A stretch of DNA of 64,000 nt. Source: Halalkalibacter oceani (GTDB taxonomy: Bacteria > Bacillota > Bacilli > Bacillales > Bacillaceae_D). The stretch spans positions 62,001-126,000 of the forward strand of contig NZ_JBEPKD010000006.1 in assembly GCF_040544555.1 (NCBI RefSeq), read 5' to 3'. Below the pieces are notes generated by a model. The model saw nothing but the letters and a program-made list of their open reading frames with translations. It was not told where the DNA came from and ran no database searches. Every line of letters starts with the position of its first letter. Within the stretch, counting starts at the first letter, position 1. Positions 41,763-49,505 of this stretch are shown piece by piece. The translations under genes and the position numbers were made by a program.

Positions 41763-42941
41763 TCAGCGTTTCAAACGTGGGACGGTCAGGTAGGTTCCCA
41801 TCCGCCAGAACCATTCAAACGGCCCGATATAAAAGCGGTGAAGCCACCATTTGCTGGCCAGAATTTGAATTGCAAAGAAGACGAAGGCTGCCGCCATTCC
41901 GAAAAAGAAGCCGATTTCCCCGAAAAGTCCTGCCCCATAGCCATAAAACAGCGTCGTAAAGACGATCGATTGAGCGAGATAGTTCGTCAGCGACAAGCGT
42001 CCGACATAAGCGAGCGGCATCAGTGCCTGCTGTCCTTTTTCAGTGGAGGCAATCAGGGCAATGCTTGATGCGTAAAACATCGCGACAAATGGCCCTCCGA
42101 CCGTCGTATGAAGCATTTCATTTTGATACGAGTCATGAAGCACAAATGCGAGCTTACACGGAAAGCCGACCAGCAGCGTCGTCCACCAGACCCGCTTAAT
42201 GAGCGGGCGGTACGCCGCAACGTCTTCGAGCCATTTTTTACGGGCGACGAAGGAACCGAGCAAAAACATGCCGAGAACACTGACCATCGCAGAAAGGTCC
42301 ATGATGATATCGCCGATGATACCCATGCCGAGTGGATCGGCATTCATCCGGAAGGAGACGACCTCCGGATAGCTTCCAGCGGAAAGAACCTCTTTTTCCT
42401 CAGCGGAATAGTGAGCGAGCTGCTGATCAAGGAGCAAGGTCGAGTCATCCTCGGGCGTCGCGATTGAGCTGGCCATGAGCAGCAGCAAAATAATCGCCCA
42501 CATAAAAAGTGCCTTCTCCTTTAGTTTCAGGAAAAAGAATAGCACAAAGGAAGTGAGCGCATAAACAAAAAGAATGTCTCCATCCCAAATGAAAACTCCG
42601 TGCACATAGCCGACACCAAGTAAAATCAGCATTCTGCGCCAATAGACGACGCCGAAGCGCAGCTCCTGTTGTTCAAGTCTTTCTTTAAGCATCGCCATCC
42701 CATAGCCAAATAAAAAGGAAAAGAGCGTATAAAAGCTTGCCTGGGCGAATAAGACGATAAACATTTCTGCAGCGCGGTCGAGCGCACCGAGCGGGTAATA
42801 ATCGTGCAGATCAGGTATTAAAAATAAACCAAATTGAAAATGCATACTATTTGCCAGTAAAATACCGAGTAAGGCCAGCCCTCTCATCATATCGAGCGAG
42901 AGAATGCGGTTTTTTTCCGGCAGCGGTTGTCGGGCTGTCAT
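41763..42941 (-). CDS. DUF418 (YeiB/YxaH-type) membrane protein
   Basis: 392-aa protein with about nine or ten membrane segments. N-terminal RILSLDMMRGLALLGILLAN is the signature of the DUF1624/DUF418 acyltransferase-like family, and the C-terminal DUF418 half contains LTNYLAQSI and GPFEWFWRMGTYL. Members are thought to be membrane acyltransferases or transporters of unknown substrate. AGGAGG lies 13 bp upstream of ATG 42941, somewhat far. The hypothetical membrane protein gene follows. Confidence 0.9.
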   Translation of the reverse strand: MTARQPLPEKNRILSLDMMRGLALLGILLANSMHFQFGLFLIPDLHDYYPLGALDRAAEMFIVLFAQASFYTLFSFLFGYGMAMLKERLEQQELRFGVVYWRRMLILLGVGYVHGVFIWDGDILFVYALTSFVLFFFLKLKEKALFMWAIILLLLMASSIATPEDDSTLLLDQQLAHYSAEEKEVLSAGSYPEVVSFRMNADPLGMGIIGDIIMDLSAMVSVLGMFLLGSFVARKKWLEDVAAYRPLIKRVWWTTLLVGFPCKLAFVLHDSYQNEMLHTTVGGPFVAMFYASSIALIASTEKGQQALMPLAYVGRLSLTNYLAQSIVFTTLFYGYGAGLFGEIGFFFGMAAAFVFFAIQILASKWWLHRFYIGPFEWFWRMGTYLTVPRLKR

Positions 42942-43144
42942 AAGGTTCGAAAAACCTCCTATTCTATTTGTGCATAACTGGAATGATTAATCATACACAT
43001 TATGAACAATTTATCAGCTGCCGTCCAGTTCAGTGAAAGGAATTTTGTCTAATCGGCTAAACAGATGGGCAGACATTTTGCTTTTGGTTACAGGCGATCT
43101 TGTGTACACTTAAGAATACAAACGTTACTGTAGGAGGAAATAAT

Positions 43145-43885
43145 ATGGAACATTCTGAAATGATTGATCTTATTCAAAGCCATCGTTCGATTCGGGCGTA
43201 CACGGAGCAGGAGGTAAGCGAGTCGGCGATTGAGACAATTGTCACTTCAGGAAGGTGGGCGCCATCCTCGCATCATGTCCAGGCATACAGCATTATTGTC
43301 GTTCGCGACAAGGATAGAAAAAAGCAGCTTGCAGCCTATGCCGGCAACCAGAAGTATGTGGAGACGTGCCCGGTCTTTTTTGTCATTTGCGCGGATTATT
43401 ATCGTCTGAAATATACAAGTGAAAAGTGTGGCCAGCCATTTGAAGCATCGGAGCTGGAGCAGGTGATCGTCGGCGCTGTTGATGCGGCTCTTGTGGCGGA
43501 GAATATGCTTTTGGCTGCCCGCTCGCTCGGAATGGGAGGCGTGATGATTGGCGGAATTCGCAACAATCAGGAGGCGGTTGCCAAGCTGCTTGATTTGCCT
43601 GAGTATACATTTCCTGTAATGGGACTTTGCGTCGGTTATCCAGCGCAGCAGCCCGAGCAGAAGCCGCGTCTGCCGGAGCGGGCTGTTGTTCATTATGAAA
43701 AATACGATACGTCGGTGATGGACGAGGCGCTTGCCAGCTATGACGAGATTACAGAGCGCTATTATCAGTCACGATCCGAAGGGAAGCGTCAGGACAAATG
43801 GTCGCAGCAAATGGCAAATTATTTCGCCAAACCGAATCGGCCGGAAGTGGAAGTATTTATTCGCAAACAAGGCTTCCTGAAATAG
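43145..43885 (+). CDS. NADPH-dependent FMN nitroreductase (NfrA-like)
   Basis: 246 residues from ATG 43145 behind TAGGAGG. FMN-binding pattern SHRSIRAYTEQEV at the N-terminus, APSSHHVQAYSIIVV, and the mid-protein LGMGGVMIGGIRNN and GLCVGYP segments are those of the NfrA/Frp-type oxygen-insensitive nitroreductases that reduce flavins, quinones or nitro compounds with NADPH. The C-terminal extension (about 190-246, ITERYYQSRSEGKRQD) wraps the dimer in this family. It appears monocistronic. Confidence 0.9.
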   Translation: MEHSEMIDLIQSHRSIRAYTEQEVSESAIETIVTSGRWAPSSHHVQAYSIIVVRDKDRKKQLAAYAGNQKYVETCPVFFVICADYYRLKYTSEKCGQPFEASELEQVIVGAVDAALVAENMLLAARSLGMGGVMIGGIRNNQEAVAKLLDLPEYTFPVMGLCVGYPAQQPEQKPRLPERAVVHYEKYDTSVMDEALASYDEITERYYQSRSEGKRQDKWSQQMANYFAKPNRPEVEVFIRKQGFLK

Positions 43886-43899
43886 TCCGCAGCCTTGTA

Positions 43900-44163
43900 T
43901 TGACAACATTCCTGCTTTCTACTAAGCTGGGCATAGGACTAATTTTATATGTAATCAACCGTGACTGAGAGATCAGGCATTGACGTTCGGTAACGCCTGG
44001 TAAGAGAGCTGCTTGCCAAATGATAAAGAGAAAGCAGCGGGATGGTGTCAAGCGCAGGCGGATGACACCATTTCGTTCCTGGCCAAGCTAAACGGCACAT
44101 TCTGCCTCGTGCTGGAGGTCGTCGCCAAAAGGGTTCATTTCCCTTTTGGGGCGGCCTCTTTTT
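43900..44163 (+). ncRNA. Putative structured small RNA or regulatory leader
   Basis: TTGACA (43900-43905), 17 bp, TAAGCT (43923-43928) could start a transcript near 43935. Downstream come hairpin 1 at 43974-43999 (CAGGC...GCCTG), hairpin 2 at 44008-44038 (GCTGCTT...AAGCAGC), hairpin 3 at 44042-44071 (ATGGTGTCA...TGACACCAT, 9 bp) and an intrinsic terminator at 44115-44163. The predicted RNA would be about 230 nt. It fits none of the riboswitch or T-box consensus patterns I know. It may be a free small RNA or the leader of the aminotransferase gene. Confidence 0.35.
44115..44163 (+). terminator. Strong Rho-independent terminator
   Basis: GAGGTCGTCGCCAAAAGGG pairs with CCCTTTTGGGGCGGCCTC (two mismatches or G-T pairs) and is followed by TTTTTT. 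Confidence 0.85.
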
Positions 44164-44280
44164 GAAAGATTTGCAGATGGAATCGGGGAAGGCCTCGGCT
44201 AGGTGTGTGACGTATGTCCAAGGTGCGGCGCTTGAACCGTTTTCGTAGGAGAAGTTAGTAGAGGATAGAGGGTGGAGAGA

Positions 44281-45468
44281 ATGAAGCAATTTTCAAAAGC
44301 GGAAGCATTAAACCGTTTACCTGACCAATTTTTTTCAAAGCTGGTGCAAAAGGTAACAAAATTAAAGGCGGAGTATGATGATGTTATCAATCTCGGCCAG
44401 GGAAACCCGGACCAGCCTACGCCGGTGCATATTATTGAGAAGCTGAAAGAGGCGGCGGAAAATCCGCTTTATCATAAATATTCTCCGTTTGAAGGATATT
44501 TCTTTTTGAAGGAAGCCGTCGCGGCCTATTATAAGCGGGAATATGGCGTTGAGGTTGATCCGCATACCGAGGTTGCCGTATTGGCAGGAACGAAAACGGG
44601 ACTTGTTGAAATCAGCCAATGTTTGCTCAATCAAGGTGATGTCGCGTTGCTTCCGGATCCGGGCTATCCCGATTATTTATCCGGTATCGCCTTAGCCGGC
44701 GCTGAGATTCATCCGATGCCGCTCGTAGCGGAGCACCGGTTTCTGCCGGACTTTTCCGCGATTCCGGCTGAAGTAATTGACAAAGCTAAGCTGATGTTTT
44801 TGAATTATCCCAATAATCCAACCGGAGCGGTCGCGACGCCGGCCTTGTTTGAGGAAGCGATTGAGCTGGCGAACAAGCATGACGTGTGCATCGTCCACGA
44901 CTTTGCTTATGGGGCGATCGGATTTGATGGGAAGGCGCCGTTAAGCTTCCTGCAAATGGAAGGCGCAAAAGAAGTAGGCGTCGAAATGCTGACCCTGTCG
45001 AAAACGTATAATATGGCAGGATGGCGGGTTGGTTTCGCCGTTGGAAATCGAAGCGTCATCGAAGCGATTGAGCTTTTGCAGGATCATTATTATTGCAGCA
45101 TCTTCGGCGGAATCCAGGAAGCGGCCGCTCACGCTTTACTAAGCGATCAATCAGGCGTCACTGAGCTTGTCGCGATGTATGAACGCCGCAGGGATGTTTT
45201 GGTCAAGGCAGCGCATGACATGGGCTGGGAGGTTACCGCCCCAAAAGGCTCTTTCTTTGCCTGGTTCCCGGTGCCAAACGGCTATACGTCGGAAGAGTTT
45301 GCCGATAAAGTTTTGGAGGAGGCACGGGTCGTGATCGCCCCGGGAAGAGGGTTTGGCGAGCATGGCGAGGGATATATCAGAATCGGCCTCCTATGCGATG
45401 AGGACGTCCTCCAGGAAGCGATGGACCGAATTAAAAAGCTTCAGCTTTTTCCTCAGCCGGCTTCATGA
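44281..45468 (+). CDS. PLP-dependent aminotransferase class I/II (MtnE-like)
   Basis: 395 residues. The N-terminus (LNRLPDQFFSKLVQKV and INLGQGNPDQPTP) strongly resembles the MtnE methionine/2-keto-4-methylthiobutyrate aminotransferases of bacilli. PLP-binding features: FLNYPNNPTGAVA, DFAYGAIGFDG, and the Schiff-base Lys in LSKTYNMAGWRVGFA; C-terminal RIGLL holds the substrate-carboxylate Arg. ATG 44281 behind GGTGGAGAGA is chosen; GTG 44272 is possible. No other methionine-salvage genes are nearby, so the substrate stays open. Confidence 0.88.
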   Translation: MKQFSKAEALNRLPDQFFSKLVQKVTKLKAEYDDVINLGQGNPDQPTPVHIIEKLKEAAENPLYHKYSPFEGYFFLKEAVAAYYKREYGVEVDPHTEVAVLAGTKTGLVEISQCLLNQGDVALLPDPGYPDYLSGIALAGAEIHPMPLVAEHRFLPDFSAIPAEVIDKAKLMFLNYPNNPTGAVATPALFEEAIELANKHDVCIVHDFAYGAIGFDGKAPLSFLQMEGAKEVGVEMLTLSKTYNMAGWRVGFAVGNRSVIEAIELLQDHYYCSIFGGIQEAAAHALLSDQSGVTELVAMYERRRDVLVKAAHDMGWEVTAPKGSFFAWFPVPNGYTSEEFADKVLEEARVVIAPGRGFGEHGEGYIRIGLLCDEDVLQEAMDRIKKLQLFPQPAS

Positions 45469-45480
45469 TAGAGGAACAGG

Positions 45481-45522
45481 AAGCCCCGCTTGCCGGACAT
45501 ACATTCGGAAAGCGGGGCTTTT
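45481..45522 (+). terminator. Terminator after the aminotransferase gene
   Basis: AAGCCCCGCTT and AAGCGGGGCTT form a perfect 11-bp stem followed by TTT, 13 bp after the stop. Confidence 0.85.
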
Positions 45523-45607
45523 AATGCTTGACAGTGCGGCAGAGGATAAACAGCCATGTTAGCTCCGCTGCCATGTCGCTCTCTCCGATCGATCAACTTT
45601 CCTTCAC

Positions 45608-46705
45608 TTACTCCAGGCTGTCCGCCTCCAATAAAGTTTGTACCGTCACAAAGGTATAGCCTTCCTCTCTTAATTCATCAATGATTTTAGGCAGCGCCTC
45701 GATCGTGCCATCCAATACATGCTCCTTGCTTCCGAAACTGTGCTGCAGGATGATGCCGCCTTTAGAAATATTTTCGTGAACGATCAGGAGGATGTCATCC
45801 GCTGTTAACCCGCTCCAATCGAGCGTATCCACAGACCACAAAATATTTCGCAGACCGATTTCGTGTAATAAGGCCATATCCGCTTTCGTTATCGAACCGT
45901 AGGGAGGGCGGAATAAATCCGGCTGTCTCCCCACTGCTGCCTCCATCGCTAATTGGGTTTCTTTGATTTCTTCCCTTACCTTTTCAGTCCAGAGCGTTTC
46001 AAGATTCGGATGCTGCCACGTATGGTTCCCGAGTCCATGTCCTTCCTGAACAATCCGCCTGACCATATCCTGATGAGTTTGTATTTCTTTGCCTACGAGA
46101 AAAAAGGTGGCGACCGCCTTTTTTTCTTTCAAAATATCGAGTATTTGCGGCGTGTAAATATTGTCAGGGCCATCATCAAATGTTAAGGCGACAAGCTTTT
46201 CTTCCGTGTTCACTTTCCCGATTGAATGGAAGGGAGCGGGGATATTTGTCGTGATAAACGTTTTCGCTTTAACTGAATCATAATGGACTACCATCGCCAG
46301 GTTACGCGCCACTTCTTCCAGTGGGACAAATATTTCTTCGTTAAAAAAAAGAGCATGCTTTCCATGATCGGTCATGCGTAAGAAGCCGAGCGCGCGATCA
46401 AAGATATTTGAACGCGGTTTGCCGGCCGGAACTGTAATTGCTTTTTCTTTCGCTCTAAAGAGAACCGCTTGTTCATGTTCCAGCCAATCAACATAAGTAC
46501 CCGTATGCTTGAAAAATAAGGCCGGGACGTACATATGACCTTCATGGCTTATGTAATTTGTCGTCACAGCCTTATTGTCAACATAAACCGTCGTTTCCTG
46601 GATTGTCGAGGGAAAATCAGGATGCTCCGCTTGGACTGGAATGGTAGTAAACAGCCCGATACTGACGACAAAGGTCAAAAAGGAGAGCTTTTTGGAAATC
46701 ATCAT
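45608..46705 (-). CDS. Secreted polysaccharide deacetylase with stalk domain
   Basis: 365 residues from ATG 46705 behind AAAGGAGG (ATG 46702 equally possible). A signal peptide (about 1-26, ending IPVQA) precedes a copper-amine-oxidase-type stalk domain (about 35-150: VYVDNKAVTTN, YVPALFF, FVPLEEVARNL). The NodB deacetylase domain (about 170-360) has the catalytic TFDDGPD, the metal-binding GNHTWQHP and RPPYGS, and a late QHSFG segment. It likely removes N-acetyl groups from peptidoglycan or another cell-wall polysaccharide outside the cell. Confidence 0.92.
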   Translation of the reverse strand: MMISKKLSFLTFVVSIGLFTTIPVQAEHPDFPSTIQETTVYVDNKAVTTNYISHEGHMYVPALFFKHTGTYVDWLEHEQAVLFRAKEKAITVPAGKPRSNIFDRALGFLRMTDHGKHALFFNEEIFVPLEEVARNLAMVVHYDSVKAKTFITTNIPAPFHSIGKVNTEEKLVALTFDDGPDNIYTPQILDILKEKKAVATFFLVGKEIQTHQDMVRRIVQEGHGLGNHTWQHPNLETLWTEKVREEIKETQLAMEAAVGRQPDLFRPPYGSITKADMALLHEIGLRNILWSVDTLDWSGLTADDILLIVHENISKGGIILQHSFGSKEHVLDGTIEALPKIIDELREEGYTFVTVQTLLEADSLE

Positions 46706-46846
46706 CACATCCTCCTTTCTATACAGTATTATATCTTTTCCAACTGGTTGATTTTTACTCTTGCCCGAGGATAAGACAAAACTAGCTAGCATGGAAGGAC
46801 AAAGACAACACACTATTCTTTTATTTATGATTTTTCGGAATATTTG

Positions 46847-46875
46847 TTGACATCGCCCAATTTAACGAGTATATT
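46847..46875 (+). promoter_or_regulatory. Sigma-A promoter of the CoA-transferase/Tct operon
   Basis: TTGACA, 17 bp, TATATT: an almost consensus promoter 37 bp before the CoA-transferase ATG. Its start site falls in the palindrome at 46876-46895. Confidence 0.8.
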
Positions 46876-46895
46876 GTATATTGTACACAATATAC
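46876..46895. promoter_or_regulatory. GntR-type operator, perfect 20-bp palindrome
   Basis: GTATATTGTACACAATATAC is a perfect inverted repeat whose core TTGTACACAA fits the GntR-family half-site pattern (NyGTmNacNr). It directly follows the -10 box, a repressor position. The GntR/FCD regulator encoded at 52685, at the end of the gene set, is the obvious candidate protein. Confidence 0.75.
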
Positions 46896-46911
46896 GAGAG
46901 GGAGGGGTATC

Positions 46912-48123
46912 ATGCTACCTTTAGATGGTGTGAAAATCCTGGACTTAACACAATTTCTCGCCGGGCCTTATTGTACGATGGTTCTTTCCGATATGGGGGC
47001 GGAAGTTACAAAAATTGAACGCTTCCCGGGAGGAGATGATTCACGGAGACTGGGCCCGTTTATAAATGACGAAGGCTATTGCTTTGCAATGGCAAACCGT
47101 AATAAGAAAAGTCTCGCTCTTGATTTGAAATCGGAAAAAGGAGTGGAGATTTTTCATAAGCTCGCCGCCGAGGCTGATATTATTATTGAAAATTTCCGCC
47201 CGGGCGTCACAAAGAAGCTGAATATCGACTATGAAACAATTAAAGAAGTCAAGCCTGATATTATTTATTGCTCCATTTCAGGCTTCGGCCAAACTGGACC
47301 GTACAGTCAAAAGGGCGGCTTTGATATCATTGCTCAAGGTGTGACCGGCTTTATGAGAATGACTGGTGAACCTGGCGGGCGACCGGCCAAAGTCGGGATT
47401 GCGATTAACGACATCGCTGCCGGAGCGTCGGCTATCTATGGTATTCTCGGAGCCTATATTCATCGGCAAAACACAGGCGAGGGACAATATCTTGAAACGT
47501 CATTGGTCGATGCAGGATTAGCGTGGACGATTTGGGAATCGGCTGCCTATTTCGGGAAAGGCGAAGTACCGGAGGCAACGGGAACAAGACATAGACGATC
47601 CACGCCGTACCAATCGTATCGCACACAGGACGGCTATGTAACGGTCGGGGCTGGAAGCCAGCGTTTATGGGAGAAGTTTTGTCAGCACGTCGTTGAAAAG
47701 CCGGAATGGATCACGGCGGAAAAATACATTGACTTGCAAAAGCGGATGGATAACATTGATGAGCTGGAACAAGACATTGAAGCGATTTTGCAGGAGCACC
47801 CAACCGCTTATTGGGTTGAAAAATTAGATGCGGCAGGTGTGCCGGCAGGGCCTGTGTACACCTATGATCAGACGCTCAATGATCCTCATATTAAGGCGCG
47901 AGAGATGATTGTCGAGATGGAGCATCCGAAGCTCGGCCAGATTAAAACAATCGGCGTTCCGGTGAAATATTCGAAAACGCCGCTGCAAATTCGTTCGGCT
48001 GCGCCGTGGTTAGGTCAGAACACAGCAGAAAAGCTGCGAGAAATCGGCATGGATGAAGCGGAAATTGCCAAATTGTATGAAGAAGAGGTTATTTATAATA
48101 AATATAGAGAGGAAGAGGTGTAA
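46912..48123 (+). CDS. CoA transferase family III (CaiB/BaiF)
   Basis: 403 residues. Family III CoA-transferases swap CoA between an acyl-CoA donor and a carboxylic acid. N-terminal VKILDLTQFLAGPYCTM, the ADIIIENFRPG segment and SGFGQTGPY are typical; the catalytic Asp is expected in VGIAINDIAAG. GAGGGAGGGG precedes the ATG. The stop TAA overlaps the next ATG by one base. It is first in an operon with a crotonase, a thioesterase and a TctCBA importer, suggesting CoA activation of the imported acid. Confidence 0.93.
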   Translation: MLPLDGVKILDLTQFLAGPYCTMVLSDMGAEVTKIERFPGGDDSRRLGPFINDEGYCFAMANRNKKSLALDLKSEKGVEIFHKLAAEADIIIENFRPGVTKKLNIDYETIKEVKPDIIYCSISGFGQTGPYSQKGGFDIIAQGVTGFMRMTGEPGGRPAKVGIAINDIAAGASAIYGILGAYIHRQNTGEGQYLETSLVDAGLAWTIWESAAYFGKGEVPEATGTRHRRSTPYQSYRTQDGYVTVGAGSQRLWEKFCQHVVEKPEWITAEKYIDLQKRMDNIDELEQDIEAILQEHPTAYWVEKLDAAGVPAGPVYTYDQTLNDPHIKAREMIVEMEHPKLGQIKTIGVPVKYSKTPLQIRSAAPWLGQNTAEKLREIGMDEAEIAKLYEEEVIYNKYREEEV

Positions 48124-48908
48124 TGGAAAAAAAGGATCTTGTTTTAGAAAAGCAGGGTGAAATTGCTACGATTATTTTCAATCGTCCCGAAAAAAGGAAT
48201 GCGCTTACGCACGAAATGTGGAAGGAAATTCCTTCACTCGTCGAAGATGTGGAAAATGATAAGAACATTAAAGTACTTATTTTGCGAGGGGCAGATGAAA
48301 CAAGCTTTGCTGCCGGAGCAGATATAAGCGAATTTAAGACGCTGCGGGCTGATGCGGAAGGGGCGAAGATTTACAACGCCGCTACTCATAAAGCGGAGCG
48401 CGCCCTAGCCACGATGACAAAGCCGAGCATCGCGATGGTTCAATCGTTTTGTATCGGCGGGGGACTGGAAATTGCGCTTGCCTGCGATTTCCGTTTCACG
48501 GATACGAATGGAAAGTTTGGAATTACTCCAGCGAAGCTTGGCCTTGTGTACGGCTTAACGGCAACAAAGCAACTCGTTGATCTCGTTGGTCCGTCCACGG
48601 CAAAATATATTTTATTCTCCGGACAAATTCTTGATGTTGAGCACGCGCTGCGCGTCGGGCTCGTTGATGTTGTTTATGAGCCGGAGGAAATCGTCGAAAA
48701 AACGTATGAGTTTGCCCAAGGACTTTGTGAAAAGGCGCAGTTCACCGTTCGCAGCATGAAAGAGATTATTTCATTGATCACTTCCGGTCAAACCGAGGAA
48801 AGTGAGAGAACAGAGTACTTACGAACGATCTCGTTTGATACGGATGATTATAAAGAGGGGGTGCAAGCGTTCCTTGAGAAGAGAAAGCCAAAATTCACGT
48901 ACTCTTAA
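48123..48908 (+). CDS. Enoyl-CoA hydratase/isomerase family (crotonase fold), atypical active site
   Basis: 261-aa crotonase-fold enzyme. The oxyanion-hole segments AAGADISEFKTL and QSFCIGGGLEIALACDFRF are intact and Glu116 matches the first catalytic Glu of hydratases (Glu144 in rat). The second, normally in FGQPEI, is replaced (FGITPAKLG; Pro136). It may therefore be an isomerase, decarboxylase, hydrolase or other crotonase rather than a classical hydratase. Translation is coupled to the CoA transferase (TAATG). Confidence 0.88.
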   Translation: MEKKDLVLEKQGEIATIIFNRPEKRNALTHEMWKEIPSLVEDVENDKNIKVLILRGADETSFAAGADISEFKTLRADAEGAKIYNAATHKAERALATMTKPSIAMVQSFCIGGGLEIALACDFRFTDTNGKFGITPAKLGLVYGLTATKQLVDLVGPSTAKYILFSGQILDVEHALRVGLVDVVYEPEEIVEKTYEFAQGLCEKAQFTVRSMKEIISLITSGQTEESERTEYLRTISFDTDDYKEGVQAFLEKRKPKFTYS

Positions 48909-48921
48909 GGACTGAAGAAAT

Positions 48922-49341
48922 ATGAATGAAAATGCGGCAAGAGAAAGCTTTGAACGCGCACTTCAGGAACATAAGCCGGAATTTGAACAATTTTTCTTAG
49001 CTAAGCTTTTTGGATTATCGTTTTCATATGGGGAGGATACATGCACAATCGAGCTGGAAAGCAAAGATTTTATGTTTAATCCCCAAGGTACGTTGCATGG
49101 TGGTGTCATTTCATTTATTCTGGATGTTTCGATGGGACATTTATGTAAGCGGTTTCTTGGGGCGGCTATCACCTTGGAACTTAAAACGCAATTTCTCCGT
49201 CCGGTTCGCACAGGAACGATTTCGTGTACGTCTTCGTTTTCGAAGAAGGGAAACAACGTCATTTTCTTAGAATCAAAGCTATACAATGAAGAGGGAAAAC
49301 TGGCTGCTGTTGCGACATCGACCTGGTATAACATCGAGTAA
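48922..49341 (+). CDS. PaaI-type hotdog thioesterase
   Basis: 139 residues, one hotdog domain with LHGGVISFILDVSMG (HGG motif plus the helix with acidic catalytic residue), and ELKTQFLRPVRTG. It hydrolyses an acyl-CoA thioester, perhaps releasing the product of, or protecting against dead-end products from, the CoA transferase/crotonase steps. The ribosome site (AAGGA) is distant and weak. It lies 13 bp after the crotonase gene. Confidence 0.88.
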   Translation: MNENAARESFERALQEHKPEFEQFFLAKLFGLSFSYGEDTCTIELESKDFMFNPQGTLHGGVISFILDVSMGHLCKRFLGAAITLELKTQFLRPVRTGTISCTSSFSKKGNNVIFLESKLYNEEGKLAAVATSTWYNIE

Positions 49342-49342
49342 A

Positions 49343-49368
49343 TCCCAAAAGGCGAGGACCTTTTGGGA
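49343..49368 (+). other. 10-bp hairpin between thioesterase and tctC
   Basis: TCCCAAAAGG and CCTTTTGGGA pair perfectly around CGAGGA. No T tract follows, so it may be a weak terminator or an RNA-processing/stability element between the enzyme and transporter genes. Confidence 0.6.
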
Positions 49369-49468
49369 TCAACTGAAAAGTAGTCAATCTCTATCTAATT
49401 CTGAAACAAAGTAAGAACCTTGCCAATCTGTTAAGAAAAATCGCTACGAGGTTTTCTTAAAATAATAA

Positions 49469-49490
49469 AAGTAAATGAAAGCGTTTACTT
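49469..49490. promoter_or_regulatory. cre-like palindrome upstream of tctC
   Basis: AAGTAAATGAAAGCGTTTACTT contains TGAAAGCGTTTACT, 13 of 14 positions of the CcpA site TGWAANCGNTNWCA, and is itself nearly palindromic with 7-bp flanking arms. It lies 16 bp before tctC. Catabolite repression of the transporter is a reasonable inference; a LacI-family operator is the alternative. Confidence 0.55.
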
Positions 49491-49505
49491 AAGGGGGATT
49501 TATTG

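Larger units (their letters stand above)
43886..44280. other. Long intergenic segment with possible structured RNA
   Basis: 395 bp without a protein gene. From 43900 it holds a promoter-like pair, three stem-loops, and a strong terminator (44115-44163); the remaining 117 bp lead to the aminotransferase gene. Confidence 0.6.

Noticed and set aside
43960..44110. T-box or SAM riboswitch upstream of the aminotransferase gene
   Set aside because: Some words (AGAGAG, GGTG) recall T-box leaders, but the T-box sequence, specifier loop and antiterminator are missing, and SAM-box landmarks are absent.
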